Origin: Deinococcus cellulosilyticus NBRC 106333 = KACC 11606
GTDB taxonomy: Bacteria > Deinococcota > Deinococci > Deinococcales > Deinococcaceae
Direction: 5' to 3'
NCBI RefSeq assembly: GCF_007990775.1
Contig: NZ_BJXB01000001.1
Coordinates: 447,065-511,064 of the forward strand
Length of the DNA stretch: 64,000 nt
Below the pieces are notes generated by a model. It was not told the origin of the DNA. It saw nothing but the letters and a program-made list of their open reading frames with translations, and made no database searches. How positions within the stretch are numbered: the stretch's first letter is position 1; each line of letters begins with the position of its first letter. The position numbers and the translations under genes are program-made. Of this stretch, positions 59,465 to 64,000 are shown piece by piece.

Positions 59465-59992
59465 GCAGTAATTCTCCCAGGCTTTTCCTCCAGGTGCATC
59501 TGACCGGGTGACTTCCAAGATTAAGGTTTTTCCAGCAGACTGAACATTCCAGGTGAACACGCCGAATTCCTTCTCGAATTCGGCATTCCCTTTGTTGATT
59601 GCATCGTTCAGCTTCTGTCCCATCCAATCAGTGCCGGGGCTGTTCTCAGGAAGAGCAAGACAGAGTATCGGCATTAAAGCTGCAGTGTAAACCAGACTGT
59701 AAACAGCACCATCGGAGAGGTTAGAGACCTTGAAACGGAAGCCTGTGACGGCTTTCTTGGCATTGACCACAGTGTAAAGCTGCACAGGATTCAAACTGTC
59801 ATCTTTGGCCTTTACTTTCAGGGTGAGGCCATTGGTGCTCATGCCCTGGGATGTGTAGGTCTTCTGTTCAAATTTCATGACCCCTTTTGTTGCAGGAGCA
59901 GTCTTCAGATAAGTCACAATCTTGTTGAATTCAGCTGAACCTGCAAGGGCAGAACCAACCAGAAAGGGAATCACAATCATCCATTTGGGCAT
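59450..59992 (-). CDS. Antisense cargo gene: secreted protein (180 aa)
   Basis: Encoded against the tail operon, between tape measure and baseplate blocks. The N-terminus is a signal peptide (MPKWMIVIPFLVGSALAGSA, cut likely after ALA or AGSA), the rest a beta-rich external protein with two cysteines. ATG 59992 follows TAGACT by six bases, a leaderless promoter. Position and orientation are those of a lysogenic-conversion gene; a surface exclusion role is possible but not shown. Composition is slightly lower in GC than its neighbours. Confidence 0.65.
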   Translation of the reverse strand: MPKWMIVIPFLVGSALAGSAEFNKIVTYLKTAPATKGVMKFEQKTYTSQGMSTNGLTLKVKAKDDSLNPVQLYTVVNAKKAVTGFRFKVSNLSDGAVYSLVYTAALMPILCLALPENSPGTDWMGQKLNDAINKGNAEFEKEFGVFTWNVQSAGKTLILEVTRSDAPGGKAWENYCSFLK

Positions 59993-59998
59993 GAGAAG

Positions 59999-60004
59999 AG
60001 TCTA
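59999..60004 (-). promoter_or_regulatory. -10 box of the antisense secreted-protein gene
   Basis: Leftward TAGACT, six bases before ATG 59992. It directly abuts phage box (e) at 60005-60018, so any protein bound to the box would cover this promoter. Confidence 0.6.
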
Positions 60005-60045
60005 GTGGATATCTCCACAAAATGCCGTGCTGGTTTCGCTACCAT
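60005..60045 (+). promoter_or_regulatory. Phage box promoter (e)
   Basis: GTGGATATCTCCAC (60005-60018), 21 bases, TACCAT (60040-60045). It drives the baseplate block. The leader hairpin at 60067-60086 is nearly the same as in leader (b). Confidence 0.78.
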
Positions 60046-60064
60046 GAATAAGACGAAGTTTAGC

Positions 60065-60096
60065 GACCCCGAGAGCGATCTCGGGGTTTTGCTTTT
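60065..60096 (+). terminator. Terminator-like leader hairpin (e)
   Basis: CCCCGAGA (60067-60074), loop GCGA, TCTCGGGG (60079-60086), then TTTTGCTTTT and the ribosome binding site GGGAG of the next gene. Stem and tail match leader (b). Confidence 0.8.
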
Positions 60097-60107
60097 GGGA
60101 GACACAC

Positions 60108-60731
60108 ATGGGTGAATACCTGAAACCAGATGAGCAGGCTGTCAAGATCGGGGTCCACCTGGTGCCCGGTACAGTCACAGGCATTGAGGTGTCAGGTGAA
60201 CTCCGCCTGGAGAAACAGAAAACGGATGGGAAGTCAGGCAGCACCAACCTGATCAAGGGTTACGAAGAAGCCACCATCCGAATCACCGTGGAACTCCTGG
60301 GTGGGGACGCTGAGATCAAAGCCCTGGAAAAGATCTTCAAGGGTTATTCCTCCAGTCTGGCTTCCAAAGGGGTCCGGGTGATCAATCGGCACCTCGATGC
60401 CAGAGGAGTGAAACGCCTGATCTTCAAGGGACTCACCACCCGCGATGACTATGCCAGAGGCAGCACCATTGCAGATCTTTCTTTCAGTGAGTATGACATG
60501 GAAGCCGCCAAGCTTGAAGAGAAAGACAAAGCAGCTGCAGGTGCTGGGACCGGATCGGGCAACAACGGGACTGGAGCGGACGGCAAAAGTGGCAACGATG
60601 GCAATGGAAGTGGAAGCAACTCTGGCACAGCAGAGAACCCCATCATCCAGCAAGCCATCAATGACGCCAAAACCGACCATAAAAACCTCAAACAGGACCC
60701 CTTGGGAACCATGTTCGGGTGGAAGAAATGA
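60108..60731 (+). CDS. Baseplate-block protein with Gly/Asn-rich linker (207 aa)
   Basis: N-terminal beta-rich domain (QAVKIGVHLVPGTVTGIEVS; TIRITVELLGGDAEIKALEK), then a low-complexity Gly/Ser/Asn stretch at about residues 145-172, and a helical end (NPIIQQAINDAKTDHKNL). Its place after the tape measure suggests a tail-baseplate adaptor (Mu gp43 region), but no firm family match was found. Confidence 0.65.
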   Translation: MGEYLKPDEQAVKIGVHLVPGTVTGIEVSGELRLEKQKTDGKSGSTNLIKGYEEATIRITVELLGGDAEIKALEKIFKGYSSSLASKGVRVINRHLDARGVKRLIFKGLTTRDDYARGSTIADLSFSEYDMEAAKLEEKDKAAAGAGTGSGNNGTGADGKSGNDGNGSGSNSGTAENPIIQQAINDAKTDHKNLKQDPLGTMFGWKK

Positions 60732-61459
60732 AGACCTTCGAGCTGTCTGAACCCTTCGCACTGGTGAACGGCAAGACCCTCACAAGCCTGCAGGTCACCA
60801 GCACCCTGGAGTTACCCTGGAGACAGGCCACCATTCAGTCTTCTGCACTGTCTGGCAAAGTCGAATGCACTGCAGGCTACAAGGGAAAAGGCAGCTGGAC
60901 CCTCTTCGAGGGCACCGTGGACAGCCCGGAGTCTGACGTGCAGGAGTACGGTCAGGCACTTGCCCGTGGGCTTCCTGAGTGGCGAAAGGTCCTCAAGCCC
61001 CAGAGTTTCCAAGACCCGGACCTGCAGACGGTTTTGCAATTCATCACAGGTCAGTGTGGCGGCAAGCTGCAGAGTGCTCTGAAAGGTGCTCGAAGACGCC
61101 ATTACAGTTACCGCCCTGGTGCTGCCTATCAGGTGCTGACCAAGGTCCTGCAGGACTGGGCCATCGACCATGTGCTGCTGGAGTTGGATGGAGGGACCCT
61201 CTACGCCGGACCAGAGCAGACCAGTCCACACGCCCAGACCGGAGTGCAAGCCGAATTGGTGCACGGACAGAACATCATTCTGCTGAAACGCACGTACGGC
61301 GGAGGGTTCACGGTGAAAACCCTGGGCATGCCGTGGCTCAGGGTGTCTCACCGTGTCCAGATTCAGCATCCTCTGTTCACCGGGAAAGCCAGAATCACCC
61401 GTCTGGACACCGAATTCAGCAAGAACACCCTGACAGAAATGACGGTGATGCCCGTATGA
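60728..61459 (+). CDS. Baseplate hub-type protein (Mu gpP position), 243 aa
   Basis: Beta-rich protein in the place of Mu gp44 (P, hub). The ATG at 60728 overlaps the previous stop. Segments such as GGGFTVKTLGMPWLRVSHRV and HPLFTGKARITRLDTEFSKN fit the hub domain fold, and it is followed by the spike gene as in Mu. It is shorter than the usual hub (about 380 aa), so an N-terminal part may be missing or carried by the preceding gene. Confidence 0.65.
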   Translation: MKTFELSEPFALVNGKTLTSLQVTSTLELPWRQATIQSSALSGKVECTAGYKGKGSWTLFEGTVDSPESDVQEYGQALARGLPEWRKVLKPQSFQDPDLQTVLQFITGQCGGKLQSALKGARRRHYSYRPGAAYQVLTKVLQDWAIDHVLLELDGGTLYAGPEQTSPHAQTGVQAELVHGQNIILLKRTYGGGFTVKTLGMPWLRVSHRVQIQHPLFTGKARITRLDTEFSKNTLTEMTVMPV

Positions 61460-62091
61460 ACTTCAAAGAAATCTTCCGCAACCTGATCAGTCAGCTTTAC
61501 CCTGAGCTACCTGCAAGAACCCATGTGCCCCTCAGAGGCAAGGTGACTGCAGTCCACGGGGACGCTGGAGATGTCCAGCCCACCTCTGGCCCACGCCGTT
61601 ACAGCGTGGACGTGCAGCCCATCCTGCCAGACGGCTCAAACGATCCAGAACGTGATGTGCTCCTGGACGTGTCCCTGCCCGTGCAGTGGGCAGGCCACAA
61701 TCGGGGCATCTTCTGCCTGCCAGACATTGGGGCCGTCTGTCTGGTCGGGTTTGTTGACGGAAACGCCGCCTTTCCATACGTGCACAGCTTCCTGCCCGAT
61801 GGATTCTATCTGCCCTCTGTATCACCCGGAGACTGCATCATCCTCTGGAGCGGAGGCGAAATCAAGCTGAAAGAAGGCAACCCTGGTCTGAGTATCACCA
61901 TCTCAGGAATGGCAGAAATCACAGCCAACACTGTGCTGGTCAACAGTGGAGACATCCAGCTGGGAGGACCAGAGGGCAAGCAACTCGCATGCCTGGGAGA
62001 TGTGGTGGTCAGTGGTCTCACCCCCATCGGGGTGATTGCCCCGCGTGAAACCATCCCCACCAACGGCAGCCAGACCGTGAGGGCAATATGA
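61456..62091 (+). CDS. Baseplate spike (Mu gp45/gpV-like)
   Basis: A 211-aa protein: OB-like domain (HVPLRGKVTAVHGDAG; PVQWAGHNRGIFCLPDIGAV) and a C-terminal repeated beta part (GDCIILWSGGEIKLKEGNPG; MAEITANTVLVNSGDIQLGG) of the spike beta helix. It forms the membrane-piercing tip. ATG 61456 overlaps the previous stop codon; a longer open frame upstream is a shadow. Confidence 0.85.
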   Translation: MNFKEIFRNLISQLYPELPARTHVPLRGKVTAVHGDAGDVQPTSGPRRYSVDVQPILPDGSNDPERDVLLDVSLPVQWAGHNRGIFCLPDIGAVCLVGFVDGNAAFPYVHSFLPDGFYLPSVSPGDCIILWSGGEIKLKEGNPGLSITISGMAEITANTVLVNSGDIQLGGPEGKQLACLGDVVVSGLTPIGVIAPRETIPTNGSQTVRAI

Positions 62092-62459
62092 TCCAGGATC
62101 TGCTGTGGGAAAACGGTGACATCGTGCTGGACAGCAGAGGACAGCCCGTGATGATCAGTGATGCAGATGTGGTGATCCAGGATTTGAAGGCCAGACTGCT
62201 CTGCCCCAAAGGGGCACACTGGGCTCATCCAGCTGCGGGCTTTGACCTTCTGCCTTACGTGCAGGGCAAACTCACCGATTTGACCATCCTGGAACTGGAA
62301 CAGGAAATCGAGCTGGAATGCCAGAACGATGCCCGTGTCCGCACTGCTGACTGCCAGGTCACTGTGCTGGGTCCCGGACGCTTCCAGGTTCAGGTCACCG
62401 TGACCCTCACGGACCAGACCCTGCTGGAATTTGGTCTGATGATGGGAGCCCTGGCATGA
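62088..62459 (+). CDS. Baseplate wedge protein GPW/gp25-like (Mu gp46)
   Basis: A 123-aa protein: DLLWENGDIVLDSRGQPVMI, then ALLCPKGAHWAHPAAGFDLL in related form and DARVRTADCQVTVLGPGRFQ. This is the pattern of gp25-like wedge proteins of Mu type. Overlaps the spike gene by four bases and the next gene by four. Confidence 0.88.
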   Translation: MIQDLLWENGDIVLDSRGQPVMISDADVVIQDLKARLLCPKGAHWAHPAAGFDLLPYVQGKLTDLTILELEQEIELECQNDARVRTADCQVTVLGPGRFQVQVTVTLTDQTLLEFGLMMGALA

Positions 62460-63547
62460 CCATCGACAAGGTGCAGTTTGCTGTGCCACTCCTGCAGGAC
62501 CTGGTGGATCTGCTGCTGTCTGCCCTCCCAGAAACCAGCCCCATCCAAAATCAGGATGAGTTCAGCGTCTGGACGACTTACGTGGAACTGGCGGCCCAGA
62601 CGGGACAGGATGCCCGTAAACTCATCTCTCTGCTGAGTCCTATGGGATATGTGCTGTATGCCACTGGAGCCTACCTGGACGAGCACGCTGCAGGTCTTGC
62701 CCTCTCCCGCATCCAGGAGAGAAGTGCAGAAGGTCTACTGGACGTGACGGTCAGTCAGCCAGTTCTGATCCCCGCAGGGCACATTGTTCAGACCCTGCCC
62801 GATGGTCAGGGCAACGTCCTGAAATACATCGTATCACAGGACACCACTTTGACTGTCCCAGGCGGTAAATTGCCTGTGGTTGCTGAAGAGACTGGAAGCA
62901 AGTACAACATCACTGTTGCCAACCGGGTGAAGACGCTGGTGACCGTGGTGTCTGGCGTGACTGGAGTGACCAACAGTGCAGACTGGCTCACCCAGCTGGG
63001 TGTGGACACCGAAACCGATGAGTCTTTGCGGACCAGGTGCCTGCTCAGGTGGCCTGCTCTCAGTAACGGGTCGATCAAAGACAAGTACATCCTGACTGCA
63101 TTAAGCGTCCCAGGCATCACTAAAGTGCTGGTGAGGGACCAGCACCCGAACGGTCAGGGCAGTGTGGACGTGTATGTGGCCCCACCCACAGGCATGCCCA
63201 CCAATGAGCAAAGACAGGAGGTCCGTGACGCCCTGGAGTACGTGCGTGCCCTGACCACCAATCTGAGGGTCCTGGCACCTGCACCTGTGTCCAGAGATGA
63301 AACGGTAACCATCTACCGGAACCCTGCAGACCCCCGAACAGCAGATGACTTTGAGGCCATCATCCTGGCAGTCCTGAACAGCCTGGGACCTGGGCAGACC
63401 TACTACCCCAGTGCCGTGGCAGACGCGATCTACGGCACCCCTAAGGACCCAAATATCTATGGTGTGGTGCTGCCCTCACTGGCCCCTGTGACCTGCACTG
63501 AAACGCAGATGATCGTGCCAGGGACCATCACGGTGGTCCTGGCATGA
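62456..63547 (+). CDS. Baseplate J-like protein (Mu gp47)
   Basis: A 363-aa baseplate wedge protein: GAYLDEHAAGLALSRIQERS, PVLIPAGHIVQTLPDGQGNV, VAEETGSKYNITVANRVKTL, ETDESLRTRCLLRWP, and GSVDVYVAPPTGMPTNEQRQ. These are the ordered motifs of the baseplate J family. Coupled to both neighbours by ATGA overlaps. Confidence 0.93.
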   Translation: MTIDKVQFAVPLLQDLVDLLLSALPETSPIQNQDEFSVWTTYVELAAQTGQDARKLISLLSPMGYVLYATGAYLDEHAAGLALSRIQERSAEGLLDVTVSQPVLIPAGHIVQTLPDGQGNVLKYIVSQDTTLTVPGGKLPVVAEETGSKYNITVANRVKTLVTVVSGVTGVTNSADWLTQLGVDTETDESLRTRCLLRWPALSNGSIKDKYILTALSVPGITKVLVRDQHPNGQGSVDVYVAPPTGMPTNEQRQEVRDALEYVRALTTNLRVLAPAPVSRDETVTIYRNPADPRTADDFEAIILAVLNSLGPGQTYYPSAVADAIYGTPKDPNIYGVVLPSLAPVTCTETQMIVPGTITVVLA

Positions 63548-64000
63548 TCACTGTCTATCCCCAGAATCCTGAGCTGGAAGCCCAGGTGAAAGCCTATCTT
63601 CTGAAGCTGCTGCCCCCTGAACGGTTGCCTGCAGCAGGAGGGATCATGGACCAGTTGGTGCGTCTCTTGGCCTATGGGCTCACCCAGCACCAGATCGCAG
63701 CTGTGGACATGGTGCTGTCCTGGTTCGCGCGGTTCAGTTCTCCTGCAGGACTGGACGCCATTGCTGCAAGCAAACGTCTGTCCAGGTTCACTGGGGAAAA
63801 CAGCGACGCCCTGGTGTCCAGGGTGAACGGGGCATTTCCCTTCTGGGAACTGGCAGGCACCAAACCCGGAATGCTCCTGATGCTGCACCAGATGGGCTAT
63901 GCAGGACCAGACGCCGTTCACCCGTGCCGGATCATCGAGCACTACGAGGACGAACCGGATGCATGGGCGGAGTTCAGTGTGATCCTCTACCCCGACAGAA
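63544..64000 (+). CDS. Tail protein (Mu gp48/gpI-type), partial
   Basis: The first 152 codons of a gene that runs off the right edge. It starts by ATGA overlap with the gp47-like gene and shows LEAQVKAYLLKLLPPERLPA, MVLSWFARFSSPAGLDAIAA and NGAFPFWELAGTKPGMLL, fitting the DUF2313-type wedge protein which follows gp47 in Mu. Tail fibre genes and the right prophage end are expected beyond it. Confidence 0.82.
   Translation, partial: MITVYPQNPELEAQVKAYLLKLLPPERLPAAGGIMDQLVRLLAYGLTQHQIAAVDMVLSWFARFSSPAGLDAIAASKRLSRFTGENSDALVSRVNGAFPFWELAGTKPGMLLMLHQMGYAGPDAVHPCRIIEHYEDEPDAWAEFSVILYPDR

Larger units (their letters stand above)
29240..64000 (+). mobile_element. Mu-like transposable prophage (left part; right end outside window)
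   Basis: Gene order and content are those of a Mu-type phage: leftward repressor, rightward Cro/Ner, DDE transposase, AAA+ partner, many small early genes, lysis, small and large terminase, DUF935 portal, gpF head protein, gpI protease, capsid, DUF1320, gpG, sheath, tube, chaperones, tape measure and baseplate. There is no integrase and no attachment site, as expected for insertion by transposition. The left end is between the MBL promoter (about 29204) and the first GAAGTGTAA site (29289); 29240 is a guess. The right end lies past 64000. Confidence 0.92.

Noticed and set aside
61565..61605. CTGGAGATGTCCAG followed after 21 bases by TACAGC inside the spike gene
   Set aside because: Coding sequence, different outer bases, and the -10 lacks the final T. 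No gene block starts behind it. It could be a cryptic site but is not counted among the promoters.
29240..64000. Integrase/attachment-site type prophage
   Set aside because: No tyrosine or serine recombinase and no tRNA or attachment repeats; the D-D-35-E transposase with its AAA+ partner explains integration.
1..64000. CRISPR arrays, tRNA and rRNA genes
   Set aside because: No regularly spaced repeats and no cloverleaf or rRNA-like sequence were seen by eye; a covariance-model search would be needed to exclude short RNA genes fully.

Overview
The window most resembles a member of the Deinococcaceae. The coding DNA has moderately high GC, several genes start directly 6 to 7 bases after a TANNNT box (leaderless starts, common in Deinococcus), and the gene content fits. 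This assignment is inference; no rRNA or other marker gene is present.

Positions 1-29.2 kb are host chromosome. The left edge holds a partial BRO/DinD-like gene with a palindromic operator candidate. It is followed by a split chromate transporter, a KOW protein, an orphan sensor kinase beside a broken AraC gene, a ROK repressor and several small proteins. From 8.6 to 18.5 kb lies one leftward operon for guanidine use. A strong promoter and a guanidine-I riboswitch with its own terminator precede an ABC importer, two DUF1989 subunits (carboxyguanidine deiminase), a biotin-dependent carboxylase and allophanate hydrolase. Together these would import guanidine and convert it to ammonia and CO2. 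After two rightward hydrolases, a DinB protein, a phosphotransferase and an alpha/beta hydrolase comes a complete leftward sulfate importer operon (sbp-cysT-cysW-cysA), then an MBL-fold hydrolase.

From about 29.25 kb to the right edge lies a Mu-like transposable prophage of at least 34.7 kb; its right end is outside the window. Gene order follows Mu. A leftward S24-type repressor faces a Cro/Ner-like regulator, the DDE transposase (MuA-like) and the AAA+ activator (MuB-like). About 17 tightly overlapping small early genes follow. Then come a zinc-ribbon gene pair, a lysis cassette, a TPR protein with a 50-aa secreted peptide, terminases, portal, gpF-like head protein, protease, capsid, connectors, sheath, tube, frameshifted tail chaperones, tape measure and baseplate genes.

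The main new observation is a phage regulon. Five intergenic copies of a palindrome (GTGGAnATnTCCAC) sit 21, 21, 22, 21 and 21 bases upstream of a TANNNT -10 box, each before a late gene block. Four of the five leaders then carry a terminator-like hairpin just before the ribosome binding site. Two antisense cargo genes, one an AT-rich PD-(D/E)XK nuclease candidate and one a secreted protein, diverge from two of these boxes, so one activator could switch late genes on and cargo genes off. The TPR protein with its small secreted peptide is a candidate peptide-signalling module, analogous to arbitrium or Rap-Phr systems.
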